Notes: generated by a model not told the origin, from the letters alone. A DNA stretch of 64,000 nt from JABSQH01 sp965230015 (GCA_965230015.1 CBDDKF010000014.1:186001-250000), one strand, 5' to 3'; positions 52,147-60,735 are shown, numbered from the stretch's first letter. Translations and numbers: made by a program.

Positions 52147-52713
52147 GTGGCTGAGGAGCGTTTCGGGGACGATCGGCTGTCTGGACCGCGAATCAGGCTG
52201 CGTCTGTTCCGAAGCGACGACGCAGCTGAAGTCGCCGAGTCGTGCCAGGACTCTGACATCCCTCGGTACACCTTCATGCCCGACGCGATGACCGAAGACC
52301 AGGCTCGAGCATGGATCGATCAGCGCCTCGAGCTGCGCAGTATCGGCATGCACAGCTTTGCGATTTCCGTTCCGCCCGATGACCGATGCGTCGACCAGAT
52401 GGGCGTCTACGTCGAGAGCCGTCATCGCCGAGCTGAGACGCTCTACTGGCTTGATCGTCGACTTCGGGGTCGTGGGCTCGCCGTTGAGGCCCTCGACGTG
52501 GCCACGCGGTGGGCGTTCGCAGAGCACCACGTTGTGCGGGCCCACCTCATTACCCATCTCGACAATCACGCATCGCAACGGGTCGCCGAACGATGCGGCT
52601 ACCACCGAGAAGGTGTCCTCCGAGCTTGGGAGCCCATCAAGGATGCTCAGCCCGACGTCGTCATGTGGAGCCGCCTCGTGTCGGACCCCGCACCCATTCT
52701 CGACCGCCCATAA
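52147..52713 (+). CDS. GNAT acetyltransferase, RimJ/RimL type
   Basis: 188 residues from a GTG (GAAGG upstream). The start RIRLRLFRSDDAAEVAESC, the central ETLYWLDRRLRGRGLAVEAL (R-x-x-G-x-(A/G)) and HLDNHASQRVAERCGYHREG mark the RimJ/L branch. The open frame extends far upstream, but only as read-through of rmlA DNA and the repeat. Confidence 0.85.
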   Translation: MAEERFGDDRLSGPRIRLRLFRSDDAAEVAESCQDSDIPRYTFMPDAMTEDQARAWIDQRLELRSIGMHSFAISVPPDDRCVDQMGVYVESRHRRAETLYWLDRRLRGRGLAVEALDVATRWAFAEHHVVRAHLITHLDNHASQRVAERCGYHREGVLRAWEPIKDAQPDVVMWSRLVSDPAPILDRP

Positions 52714-52741
52714 TCACGGCACCCAACCACGGCAAAGACCG

Positions 52742-52789
52742 TCCGGGTTCGGCACCGATGCGCGCGCCGACCTGAGCGGAATCGCCGCT
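52742..52789 (+). repeat. Array repeat, copy 34
   Basis: Left arm CCGGGTTCGGCAC, centre CGATGCGCGCGCC, right arm GAGCGGAATCGCCGC. Upstream half CCGCCCATAATCACGGC at 52704-52720; total 87 bp. Confidence 0.78.
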
Positions 52790-52804
52790 GACCACAGGCG
52801 TCGG

Positions 52805-53344
52805 TCAGCGAATCACGATTGTTGTATCGCCCGCTGCAATCTTCGACTCGATGAGGTCGACAGTCGACGACACGTCGTCGGATAGTCCGTGAACGAGGTG
52901 TCGGTTGGCGACGTCACTCGATACGAACGCTGCGTGCATTGAACGGGTTGCCGCTTCATCGTTGAATCCGTGACCCGCGCGGGTCCTGACCCGGTCAACG
53001 CAGGTCTCCACAGACGGCAGCAGGACAACGTACTCAAACGAACCGAGTCCAGTGGCCGCTGCGAACACGCTAAGAAACCAGGGCCCAACGACACCGTCGT
53101 AGACCACCTCGAATCCTCGCTCCACGAACGCACCAGCCGCACCCGCGGCAACCTCGGTCACGTGTGTGTTTTGGTCGTGAGCTTCAGCAAGCCACGGAGC
53201 GATCGCTCCATTGGCCAGGAACCCGAAGAACGCATCGCCTTCAACGAGCGCGCTGGTCGGCCGCCTGTCCGCGAGGCGTCGAGCAACCGTTGACTTGCCG
53301 GCTCCAGGCGGCCCCGTCACGACCAACAACGACATCGGCGCCAT
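52805..53344 (-). CDS. P-loop kinase-like protein
   Basis: About 179 residues from MAPMSLLVVTGPPGAGKSTV (Walker A). SALVEGDAFFGFLANG is a gluconate-kinase/antibiotic-kinase type strand after helix 1, FEVVYDGVVGPWF gives the Walker B Asp, and YVVLLPSVETCVDRVRTRAGHGF holds the lid arginines. Likely a small-molecule phosphotransferase or an ATP-binding protein of unknown substrate. Confidence 0.82.
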   Translation of the reverse strand: MAPMSLLVVTGPPGAGKSTVARRLADRRPTSALVEGDAFFGFLANGAIAPWLAEAHDQNTHVTEVAAGAAGAFVERGFEVVYDGVVGPWFLSVFAAATGLGSFEYVVLLPSVETCVDRVRTRAGHGFNDEAATRSMHAAFVSSDVANRHLVHGLSDDVSSTVDLIESKIAAGDTTIVIR

Positions 53345-53440
53345 TGTCGCCGAAACGACCCATCCCAACCCCTCCGATCCAGAAGAACCCCACCGTTCGC
53401 GCATTCAGTGTGATCGCTCGGTTGACGAGCGCCAGCGGGT

Positions 53441-54016
53441 TCAGTGATCCGCGAGCAGCACCAAGTCGCCGCCGGTCATCGCGCAGACAACCTCGGGCAG
53501 CGCGCCAACACGGGTATCCAGCTGAACCACATCAACCCGTACCTGCTTGTCGACGCAACGTTCAGCCGATCGACGCGTCGCAGCAGCAACCGCACCAGTT
53601 GTGTCGGCGAACTCCAAGAACAACACGCCGTCACCGTCGAGACATGTATCGGGCGGTGAGTAGATCACCACGGTGATCGCCCCGCCTGGGCGAGTGAACG
53701 CCAGCGCCAGATCGAGGCCAACGCTCAGGTTCGTCCCATACCGAAACGACCAACAGATGTCCTGCAACGCCCATAGCGGGACGCGATGAGCTGCATCGGC
53801 AAACACCACGACATCGTCGATGCCATCACGAGCTGCGAGTTGCTCGGCGCGATTCCGAGCCGAGGCCCACAGGTCGCCGTGCGGTGCACCTTCAGTATCC
53901 AATGACCGGTCCAACAACACGGTTCGCTCGGTGACGGCCACAACCAAGCCTCGCACACGATCCGCGCACGGACAGCTCCAGATCGGAGCCATTGCGCGCG
54001 AGATTGTGTACATCAA
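53441..54016 (-). CDS. Hypothetical protein, 191 aa
   Basis: It may start at the ninth-residue methionine (MAPIWSCPCADRVRGL). An alpha/beta pattern is seen: VRGLVVAVTERTVLLDRSLD, IDDVVVFADAAHRVPLW, LALAFTRPGGAITVVIYSPP and VVCAMTGGDLVLLADH, alternating hydrophobic strands and helices like a Rossmann or VWA-type fold. No ligand motif identified. Function unknown. Confidence 0.55.
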   Translation of the reverse strand: MMYTISRAMAPIWSCPCADRVRGLVVAVTERTVLLDRSLDTEGAPHGDLWASARNRAEQLAARDGIDDVVVFADAAHRVPLWALQDICWSFRYGTNLSVGLDLALAFTRPGGAITVVIYSPPDTCLDGDGVLFLEFADTTGAVAAATRRSAERCVDKQVRVDVVQLDTRVGALPEVVCAMTGGDLVLLADH

Positions 54017-54032
54017 CCGGCCCTATCGGTCC

Positions 54033-54066
54033 GCTCGATGTCGGCACGGTTGGATGCTCGCGGGTG
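54033..54066 (+). repeat. Array repeat, copy 35 (short)
   Basis: CGCTCGATGTCGGCAC followed by GGTTGGATGCTCGCGG. Confidence 0.55.
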
Positions 54067-54102
54067 CTCGCAAGTCACACGCGCGTCGTCGTTGGCGGCC
54101 CG

Positions 54103-54408
54103 CTATTCGTCAATCGTGGCGCCGGGGATACCTGGGAAGAGATAGTCGGCGATCTCGGGACAAGTGAATCGCACAGCCTCAACCGACGTCAGCTGAAACC
54201 GCTCCAGGAACTCTGGTCCACCGACAGGTTCGGAAACGTCGACATCACAAACTTCTTGAAGTGCGTCGAGGCTGCCACCGTGCGCGTCAACGTAGACCTC
54301 CGAACGCACACGGGTGATGATCTCCTCGGTCGACTCCGGCGACCCGCACGACGTGGCCAAGACGAACGCGAGTATGACCGTGGTCAACCGCACTCTCGAA
54401 CGGTACAA
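54103..54408 (-). CDS. Small lipoprotein, 101 aa
   Basis: The signal RLTTVILAFVLATSCGS has a lipobox-like ATSC (cysteine near residue 21). The mature 80 residues are acidic with a further Cys in EVCDVDVSEP and RFTCPEIADY. Predicted anchored outside the membrane. No family recognised. It sits between a short repeat and the repeat split by IS copy 3. Confidence 0.65.
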   Translation of the reverse strand: MYRSRVRLTTVILAFVLATSCGSPESTEEIITRVRSEVYVDAHGGSLDALQEVCDVDVSEPVGGPEFLERFQLTSVEAVRFTCPEIADYLFPGIPGATIDE

Positions 54409-54483
54409 CCTGCGACGAATTGATCATCGAGCACCGATCTTGTCCCGCTCGATATCGACGCACTACTCATCCGCTGCACCCCG

Positions 54484-54493
54484 GCTCGTAACG
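54484..54493 (+). repeat. Left half of an array repeat interrupted by IS copy 3
   Basis: GCTCGTAACG abuts the IS; with GCAC at 55954 it restores CGTAACGGCAC. Confidence 0.75.
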
Positions 54494-54697
54494 ATGCCTC
54501 TTTGGGTGTCAAGGGGTTGTTCGGCGCTGTAGGCGCGCGTGTGGTTCGACCCTCTTGCCGGGTGGCGGGGTCGGTCGTAGGGTCGGTGTTCGGGTTCGGG
54601 AGTGACTTGTCCGAAGAGCCGGCTGTTCAGGATTTGAGGCCGGTCACGCTGGAGTCAGAGTCGTTCCTGGGTTGTCCTCCCGGGCCCACCAGGTTGC

Positions 54698-55732
54698 TCA
54701 GCGGGTGAGTGCTTTGGCGTCGTGGACGAGGTGCCGGTAGACGGTGTCGGAGATCCGGCGTTTCAACGCTCGCAGCGCTTCTTTGGATGACTTGCCTTCG
54801 TCGAGTTTGCGGTCGTAGAACGCGCGGCCGATGGTGTCGTGGCGGAGCTGGCTGATAGCGATCACTTGGATCGCCCAGTTGAGTTGCCGATTGCCGCGGG
54901 GGTTGAGCCGGTGCCGGACTTTGTCGCCCGAGGAGGCTTCGATCGGGGCGGTGCCGTTGTAGCTGGCGTAGCGATACCGGGTGGGGAACCGGTCGATGTT
55001 GCCGGTGTGGCCGATGATGATCGCGGCAGTGACTGGGCCGAGCCCGACGACGTCGGTCAGGGTGGTTCCCGACGCTTTGACCGCAGCGGTGATGCGCCGT
55101 TTGGAGACCTTCATCTTGGCGGTGATCTCGTTGATCGAGTCGACGAGATCGTGGGCGAGGTCGAGGCGTTGGCGACTCATCGAGTCGGTCGGCGAGTAAC
55201 GGTCCAACAGTGTGTTGACCCTGGTCATCGACGTCATTCGGAACTCGGCTCCGCCGGGGAACATCTCACACAGCAATGCATGCAGCCGACAGCTCTCGAG
55301 ATTCTTCTGCCGTCCGAGATCTCGTTGCCGCTTGGCCAGTAGCCGCAAGATCCGGGTGTGATCGTCGGGCAACACCGCGGCGAGATCGTTGGCCCGCAAC
55401 GCGGCGATAGCGACTGAGCGGGCATCGTTAGGGTCGTTCTTCTGCGACCGACCAGTGCTCAACGTGCGCACCCGAGAGGCGCGCACCGCTGGCACGTCAA
55501 CAACGGTCTCACCCGCGGCGATCAGCTGCTGCGACAACAAGTAGCCGAGGCCTTGGGCGGACTCGACCGCCCACACTCGATCATCGCGGAACCCGTCCGC
55601 CCACTCCCGCAACAACGCGGCTTGGGTCGGACAGGAACGAATACAGATCTCGTCGACAACGGTCTCGAACGCGTCGACCGCAACAGCGGTGTGGGATGCC
55701 TTGTGAGGGTCAATCCCGATCGTGATGGACAT
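54698..55732 (-). CDS. IS110-family DEDD transposase (copy 3)
   Basis: 344 residues, amino-acid identical to copies 1 and 2, catalytic residues intact. Confidence 0.95.
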   Translation of the reverse strand: MSITIGIDPHKASHTAVAVDAFETVVDEICIRSCPTQAALLREWADGFRDDRVWAVESAQGLGYLLSQQLIAAGETVVDVPAVRASRVRTLSTGRSQKNDPNDARSVAIAALRANDLAAVLPDDHTRILRLLAKRQRDLGRQKNLESCRLHALLCEMFPGGAEFRMTSMTRVNTLLDRYSPTDSMSRQRLDLAHDLVDSINEITAKMKVSKRRITAAVKASGTTLTDVVGLGPVTAAIIIGHTGNIDRFPTRYRYASYNGTAPIEASSGDKVRHRLNPRGNRQLNWAIQVIAISQLRHDTIGRAFYDRKLDEGKSSKEALRALKRRISDTVYRHLVHDAKALTR

Positions 55733-55752
55733 GACAGTGGTGCCTTTCTCTC

Positions 55753-55933
55753 AGCGATAGAGCCAAGGGTGGGCACTCCTGATTCGAGCCGATCGTGTTC
55801 GCGCCTCTTTCGAGCCACACCCCGACCGATGGACACCGACCGGCTGACAGTTCGATACAAAGCCAACCCGCAGGCGGCAGGCACATCAGAGTCAACCGAC
55901 CGGCACCACCGACGCTACGACAACCGCCGCAAC
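55753..55933 (-). ncRNA. IS110 bridge RNA (copy 3)
   Basis: Same structure as copy 1 with the copy 2 left target guide (TGATGTGCC, 55880-55888). The occupied target has GTAACG on the other side, one mismatch to the right target guide GTATCG. Confidence 0.78.
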
Positions 55934-55953
55934 GCACCCACCGACTCAATCAG

Positions 55954-56001
55954 GCACGTGCGGCGTGCACTTACCCACTCGGAAACGCGCGTCGAGCGGG
56001 T
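55954..56001 (+). repeat. Right half of the repeat interrupted by IS copy 3
   Basis: GCACGTGCGGCGTGCAC then CCACTCGGAAACGCGCGTCG. Last well-conserved member of the array. Confidence 0.8.
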
Positions 56002-56148
56002 CGACCGCAATACGAGCGCTCGTCCCTGATCGCATGTGCTGGCTATCGCGTGGATGTGAGGGTCGGTCGCGTGGCGCGATTGTCGAGCTGTGTGTGAGCC
56101 TTACATGGCTGCCCCGCTGGCGCCGTGGGGTCCGACTGGATGGTTTGG

Positions 56149-57012
56149 TCAGTGTCGCGATGTTGCCAGCGTTGCAGCGACGTCGGTGTGGGCGCGATCG
56201 CCGGAACGCCGGGTGACGGCGTAGATGGATCGCGAAGCGTGGAGGCGTTGAGCGGCCACGGTGGTCCGAACGCTGCTGCCGATCTCGGATAGCACGAGTT
56301 CGGGCACGATGCACACCCCGAAGCCGGCGGAAACGAGCGCGAGCAGGGCGTGGTTGTCATCGAGGCTGGCCCTCACGTCGGGCTCGATCCCCTCGGCATG
56401 CAGGAGAGCGAGCACAGAGTTCGTGCATTGAGTGTCTGCGCCGTTCAGGAGCCAGTGGGCAGCGCCGAGTTGATCGAGCCGGGTCCTCGCCGGGTGATCG
56501 GGTGGCAGCACGATCCGTAGATCGTCGCGGGTCACCTCGCGGTACGTCAGGCGTTGGTCCGCTGCGAAGTCATCGTGGTCGTAGCGTTGGATGAGCGCGA
56601 TGTCGACCTGGCCGAGCCGGAGCTGCCGGAGGGCTTCGTCGCCGTCCGCGCCAACTACGGAGATGCGGAAGCTGGTGAGCAACGGGAGCGCTGGGCTGAT
56701 CACTGCGGTGATGGCGGAGGCGAATCCAGCGATCGTCACCGGCGTCGGGCCGGGTGATTTTGTGGCGACCTGCTGGCACTGTTCGGCGAGATCGAGCATG
56801 TGCCCTGCGATTTCGAGCAGTTCCACGCCGCGTGCATTCGGGCTCAGCCGTCCTCCGATCCGGTCGAAGACGGGAGCGCCGAGGTCTCGTTCGAGCTTGG
56901 CGATGTGTTGTGAGACCGCTGGAGCGGTGTAGCCGAGTGTGTTCGCTGCGGCGGCGACGGTGCCCCGCTCGCAGACGTGGACGAACGAGCGGAGACCGAT
57001 GAGATCGAGCAT
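56149..57012 (-). CDS. LysR-family transcriptional regulator
   Basis: 287 residues. The N-terminal winged HTH is MLDLIGLRSFVHVCERGTVA with NTLGYTAPAVSQHIAKLERD; the effector domain has ISVVGADGDEALRQLRLGQVDIAL and LLALVSAGFGVCIVPELVL. It is divergent from the DapA-family gene at 57086, the usual arrangement for autoregulation and control of a neighbour. The inducer may be the lyase substrate or product. Confidence 0.9.
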   Translation of the reverse strand: MLDLIGLRSFVHVCERGTVAAAANTLGYTAPAVSQHIAKLERDLGAPVFDRIGGRLSPNARGVELLEIAGHMLDLAEQCQQVATKSPGPTPVTIAGFASAITAVISPALPLLTSFRISVVGADGDEALRQLRLGQVDIALIQRYDHDDFAADQRLTYREVTRDDLRIVLPPDHPARTRLDQLGAAHWLLNGADTQCTNSVLALLHAEGIEPDVRASLDDNHALLALVSAGFGVCIVPELVLSEIGSSVRTTVAAQRLHASRSIYAVTRRSGDRAHTDVAATLATSRH

Positions 57013-57057
57013 CGGTAGCAGACGTTACGACAGCAGTAGCGATCGTGAACTGTTGCT

Positions 57058-57070
57058 TATCGGGCTGATA
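57058..57070. promoter_or_regulatory. Short inverted repeat, candidate LysR site
   Basis: TATC-GGGCT-GATA in the 73-bp gap between lysR and the divergent lyase gene, 16 bp before the lyase start. Confidence 0.35.
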
Positions 57071-57085
57071 GCTCATGATCGAACG

Positions 57086-57973
57086 ATGCCCATCGACTTG
57101 CGGGGCCTTTGGGTTCCGATCATCACTCCATTCACAACGACGCTCGAGATCGATGTCGAAGCGCTCTCGGGCTTGGCCGGCCGGCTCCTCGACGACGGGG
57201 CGACCGGTCTCGTGATCCTCGGGACGACCGGTGAGCCTGCCACGTTGACGCGCGAAGAACGGCTTCTCGTGGTCGAGACGTGTGCGGCTCAATGCCGACT
57301 TCGGCAACGGTCGTTTATCGTCGGCGCCGGCAGCAACAGCACGCAATCAACGACGGACGAGGTCGCGGAGTGGTCGCGCCTCGTGCCCGACGCCGCCGCG
57401 CTCTTGGTCGTGGTCCCGTACTACACACGACCATCCGAGGCCGGTGTCGTCGATCACTACCGCGCAGTTGCGGCCGCCTCATCGTTGCCGATCGTCGCCT
57501 ACAACATTCCGTACCGAACCGGCCGAGGTCTCGGAGCCGATGCGCTGATCGAGCTGGCCCACATCCCAGGACTCGTCGGCGTTAAGCAGGCCGTCGGCGC
57601 ACTCGATCGCGACACCCTCGTGGTGCTGCGCGATCAACCGGTCGGCTTTCACCTGCTCGCTGGCGATGATGCATACATCGGGCCCTTGGTGTTGATGGGC
57701 GGAGCGGGTGCCATCACCGCGTCGGCCCATCTCCGCACGGCCGAGTTCGTCGCCCTCGTCGCCGCAGCTCTCGATGCCGACGCCCCCACAACAAGAGCAC
57801 TGGCGGCCAGGCTGCTTGCGACCGTCGACGCCGGCTTCTCGGAACCCTCCCCTGCAGCGTTCAAGGCTGCGCTCGCAGCACACGACGAAATCGCCAGCCC
57901 TGCACTTCGGCCACCAATGACCGCCGCCAGTCAGGCAGCTACCGCCGCTCTCCTTGCCTCGGTCCCGACGTAG
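57086..57973 (+). CDS. DapA/NAL-family aldolase or lyase
   Basis: 295 residues from MPIDLRGLWVPIITPF. TIM-barrel class I aldolase: GLVILGTTGEPATLTREE (substrate carboxylate site), VVPYYTRPSEAG, VAYNIPYRTGRGL and the Schiff-base lysine in GLVGVKQAVG. This matches 4-hydroxy-tetrahydrodipicolinate synthase and relatives (N-acetylneuraminate lyase, KDG aldolase). Linkage to LysR rather than a lysine operon suggests a catabolic or specialised lyase, though DapA itself cannot be excluded. Confidence 0.88.
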   Translation: MPIDLRGLWVPIITPFTTTLEIDVEALSGLAGRLLDDGATGLVILGTTGEPATLTREERLLVVETCAAQCRLRQRSFIVGAGSNSTQSTTDEVAEWSRLVPDAAALLVVVPYYTRPSEAGVVDHYRAVAAASSLPIVAYNIPYRTGRGLGADALIELAHIPGLVGVKQAVGALDRDTLVVLRDQPVGFHLLAGDDAYIGPLVLMGGAGAITASAHLRTAEFVALVAAALDADAPTTRALAARLLATVDAGFSEPSPAAFKAALAAHDEIASPALRPPMTAASQAATAALLASVPT

Positions 57974-58111
57974 AGCGATCCATTCCGGGCACCGTGCTAA
58001 GGCCACGCAAATCGTCGCGAGTCCGACTCGGACAGGACCGTTCCTGATCGGCAAGTCTGCGTGCGTTGTCGGGCCGGGTGCACGCCCAGAGCGAGTCGTA
58101 GGGTCGAGCGT

Positions 58112-58728
58112 ATGAGAGTCGGGTTCGTTGCATCGCACAACGGGTCGGCGCTGCGTGCCGTGCTCGGCGCGCGAGCCGCCGACCGCACCCGTTGTGTGCC
58201 AGCGGTGGTGATCTCCAACAACAGCAGCAGCGGTGCTCTTCAGGCTGGTGCCGCGACGGGATTGCCCGTCTACCACCTCAGCTCGAGGACACATCCGGAC
58301 GACGAGCAGCTCGATGGAGCGATCCGCGCGGCGCTGGAGGACAACGACGTGACCCACGTTGTGTTGTCGGGCTACCTGAGGAAGCTCGGCCCGCAAACAC
58401 TTGAGCGGTTTCGTGCACGAGTGCTCAACGTTCACCCTGCGCTGCTTCCCGCGTTTGGTGGTCAGGGGATGTGGGGACGGCACGTCCACGAAGCGGTCAT
58501 CGCTGCGGGGTCTTCGGAGTCTGGTGCGACGGTTCATCTCGTTGACGCCGATTACGACACCGGTCCTGTTGTTAATCAACGCCGAGTGAAGGTGCTCCGA
58601 ACGGACACATGGCACGACCTCGCGGACCGGGTCGCTGCGATCGAGGTTTGCTTGTGGTCGACACGATCAACGAGATCGCCGTGGGCCAGATCGATCTCGA
58701 CGCTCTGTGGGCGGCGCATCGAGCCTGA
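58112..58728 (+). pseudogene. PurN-like formyltransferase gene with C-terminal frameshift
   Basis: Starts MRVGFVASHNGSALRAVL. Core motifs are present: PAVVISNNSSSGAL, VLSGYLRKLGP, LNVHPALLPAFGGQG (Asn-x-His) and ATVHLVDADYDTGPVV (Asp). After DRVAAIEV near 58650 the current frame becomes unlike protein, while the next frame gives LVVDTINEIAVGQIDLDALW and AAHRA to the TGA at 58726-58728. One missing base explains this. Unshifted, the frame would run to 58855 with a foreign tail. The catalytic core is intact, so partial function is possible. Confidence 0.7.
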
Positions 58729-58885
58729 ACTACGTCCCCCCGACCTGATCCGCGCGCTAAGTCATCGGTCCATCGCGGACCCGAGCTGCGCTCGCCAGTT
58801 CGGCGCCGCCGGTTTCGGCGCTCCGGCACCAAGCGTTGGCGTATCGGAGCTTTAGCCGGACAACGATTCGCGGTGTGCGCTGTTC

Positions 58886-59725
58886 CTATGGTCCGCCGAC
58901 GTCGGTCACCTCGCCGCCTCGCGCCGAAAGAGTCACGCCACTGTCTGCGACTATGCGGTCGATGGCATCGTGCAGCACGGTGTTGCTGTAGATCCCGCCC
59001 ATCAGATCGACGCGCTGACCGCCGTCAGGATCGGTGAAGCGCCCACCGCTCTCCGCCGCGAGCACAACAGCAGGAGCGTGATCCCACGCAAACCCACACC
59101 GGTGCGAAACGATCCCGTCAATCCGACCCTCGACCAGATCGAGGATGTGCGACGCGCCATGACGCGCCACCTCAGCGCCCGCTCCCCGAAGCACATCGGG
59201 AACCTCACTGTGCGGGAGCCGGTACACGCCAATGGTCGCCTCATTCACCAGCGCGGTGCTCGATGTCGTCAGTCGTTGCGCTCGAGCGAGCGGATCATGC
59301 TCTGTGTCAGCGAACGCGCCGTGCCCGCGAGCCGCCCACCAGCGCCGTTCACGGATCGGACGAGTAACCACACCAAGCACGATCTCACCGTCGTCCTCCA
59401 GGGCGACGTGCGTCCCCCACTCGTCGAGGCCCGCAACAAAGTGCGCGGTCCCGTCGATGGGATCAAGCAGCCAGCGACGTCTCCCCGAACTGACCGCTCC
59501 GCTCTCCTCGCTCAGAACACCGTCGTCCGGGCGATGTCTCGCTAGGAGTTCGAGCATCGCCGTCTCCGCAGCCAGATCGCCGTCGCTAACCGGGGTCCCA
59601 TCCTGTTTTGGTCGGTGTGCAACATCACCGCCTGCATACGGCAACGCTCCACGGTGCGCGGCCGACGCCAGCTCGTGAGCGAACTCGACGTCCGCGGAAG
59701 CGACCCGTCCGTTCTCTTCATCCAT
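58886..59725 (-). CDS. Inositol monophosphatase-family phosphatase (HisN-like)
   Basis: 279 residues from MDEENGRVASADVEF. Metal sites are DGTPVSDGDLAAE, VLSEESG and RRWLLDPIDGTAHFV (D-P-I-D-G-T), and the late CGFAWDHAPAVVLAAESGG. This is the Mg2+-dependent FIG superfamily; in actinomycetes candidates are histidinol-phosphatase (HisN), inositol-1-phosphatase or 3'-phosphoadenosine phosphatase. Context does not decide. Confidence 0.88.
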   Translation of the reverse strand: MDEENGRVASADVEFAHELASAAHRGALPYAGGDVAHRPKQDGTPVSDGDLAAETAMLELLARHRPDDGVLSEESGAVSSGRRRWLLDPIDGTAHFVAGLDEWGTHVALEDDGEIVLGVVTRPIRERRWWAARGHGAFADTEHDPLARAQRLTTSSTALVNEATIGVYRLPHSEVPDVLRGAGAEVARHGASHILDLVEGRIDGIVSHRCGFAWDHAPAVVLAAESGGRFTDPDGGQRVDLMGGIYSNTVLHDAIDRIVADSGVTLSARGGEVTDVGGP

Positions 59726-59921
59726 TGCCGAGCTCCTTCTCGTTGAACAGACAGCGACTTCCAATGGCCTCACAAGTGTGGACCACCGCATCCGTCAACA
59801 CCCCCTCTGAAAGCCGCTCGGATCAGGACGCTCGAGAACGCGCGAGCCGTGGGTCCACTGCGGGGTGTGTGGTCGTCACGCCGGTGCCCTCTCGGGCTTC
59901 GAGCCTCACTGGCGCGAGGGT

Positions 59922-60608
59922 TCAAGCCTTCCGTGCGACGAAAACGTACTCCCGGCTGGACGAGTCGGGCAGCGACCCGGCGAAGTCGCCATGGAGCGAT
60001 TCGAGATCGAGTCCGGCTACATCGATCAGTCCAAGCCATTCGTTCTTTGTCGCCCACCACAGCGAACCGGTCTCGCCGCTATCGAGGACCATGTCGACGC
60101 GGTTGTCGATCACGTCGTAGGAGCTCACGTGTGGTGTGGGCCGATCCTGGTGCACTCCGTCCAGCTGGCTTGCAAGGTGGTGGTCGAGCGCGAACGCGTT
60201 CCATGCAAACCTCCCGCCGGGCTCGAGCGCCGCTGCGACGCGTTCGAAGAGTTGACGACGGAACGCCCAGGTCGGCACGTGAAGAAGAGACCTTCCCGGG
60301 CAGTAGATGAAACCGAAGGTGCCGTCGACGGCGAGGTCGCACAAGTCGCCCATCCGCAGGTCGAGTTCAACTCCCGCCGCTGCGGCGTTCGCTCGCGCTC
60401 GTTCAAGCATTGCGGGCGACGAGTCGATCCCGACGACCTGTTGTCCCGTTGCCTTCGCGACTGGAACGGCGACCCGGCCCTCGCCAACTGCAAGCTCAAT
60501 GATGCGACCGGCCGATTGGAGCGCTAGGTCCACATAGAAGCCGATGTCGCGTGGCGCTTTCCTAGACCATGCTTCGTAGTCCGGAGCGAGCCGGTCGTAG
60601 AACTCCAC
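59922..60608 (-). CDS. Class I SAM-dependent methyltransferase
   Basis: About 228 residues from a GTG (VEFYDRLAPDYEAWSRK); the frame is open to 60641. Motif I is GRIIELAVGEGRVAVPVA (E-L-A-x-G-E-G-R variant), followed by VVGIDSSPAMLERAR, LRMGDLCDL and FGFIYCPGRSLLHVP, with PGGRFAWNAFA after. Common small-molecule methyltransferase type in actinomycetes. Acceptor unknown. Confidence 0.86.
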   Translation of the reverse strand: MEFYDRLAPDYEAWSRKAPRDIGFYVDLALQSAGRIIELAVGEGRVAVPVAKATGQQVVGIDSSPAMLERARANAAAAGVELDLRMGDLCDLAVDGTFGFIYCPGRSLLHVPTWAFRRQLFERVAAALEPGGRFAWNAFALDHHLASQLDGVHQDRPTPHVSSYDVIDNRVDMVLDSGETGSLWWATKNEWLGLIDVAGLDLESLHGDFAGSLPDSSSREYVFVARKA

Positions 60609-60735
60609 GGCCGGACCGTACCCGCAGCCGCGGCCGCTCAATCGAGAGGTTTAGTCGCAGTTCGTACAACCTCGCCGCCACAGCGCAGCCGCCCAAATCG
60701 ACAGCGTCCCACCCTCGCGGCCGCCACGCAGTACC

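Larger units (their letters stand above)
54494..55953 (-). mobile_element. IS110-family element, copy 3 (1460 bp)
   Basis: Same ends, length and orientation as the other two copies, inserted at the same base of a repeat. It carries the same two guide changes as copy 2, so copies 2 and 3 are the closer pair. Confidence 0.92.

Noticed and set aside
787..56001. Calling the repeats canonical integron attC sites
   Set aside because: I could not find a consistent RYYYAAC...GTTRRRY core, and there is no integron integrase in the window. They are therefore reported as attC-like only.
787..56001. Repeats as rho-independent terminators
   Set aside because: They lack T-runs, occur between divergent as well as convergent genes, and keep one orientation regardless of gene strand.
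787..56001. CRISPR array
   Set aside because: Repeats are spaced by whole genes, are imperfect, and no cas gene is present.
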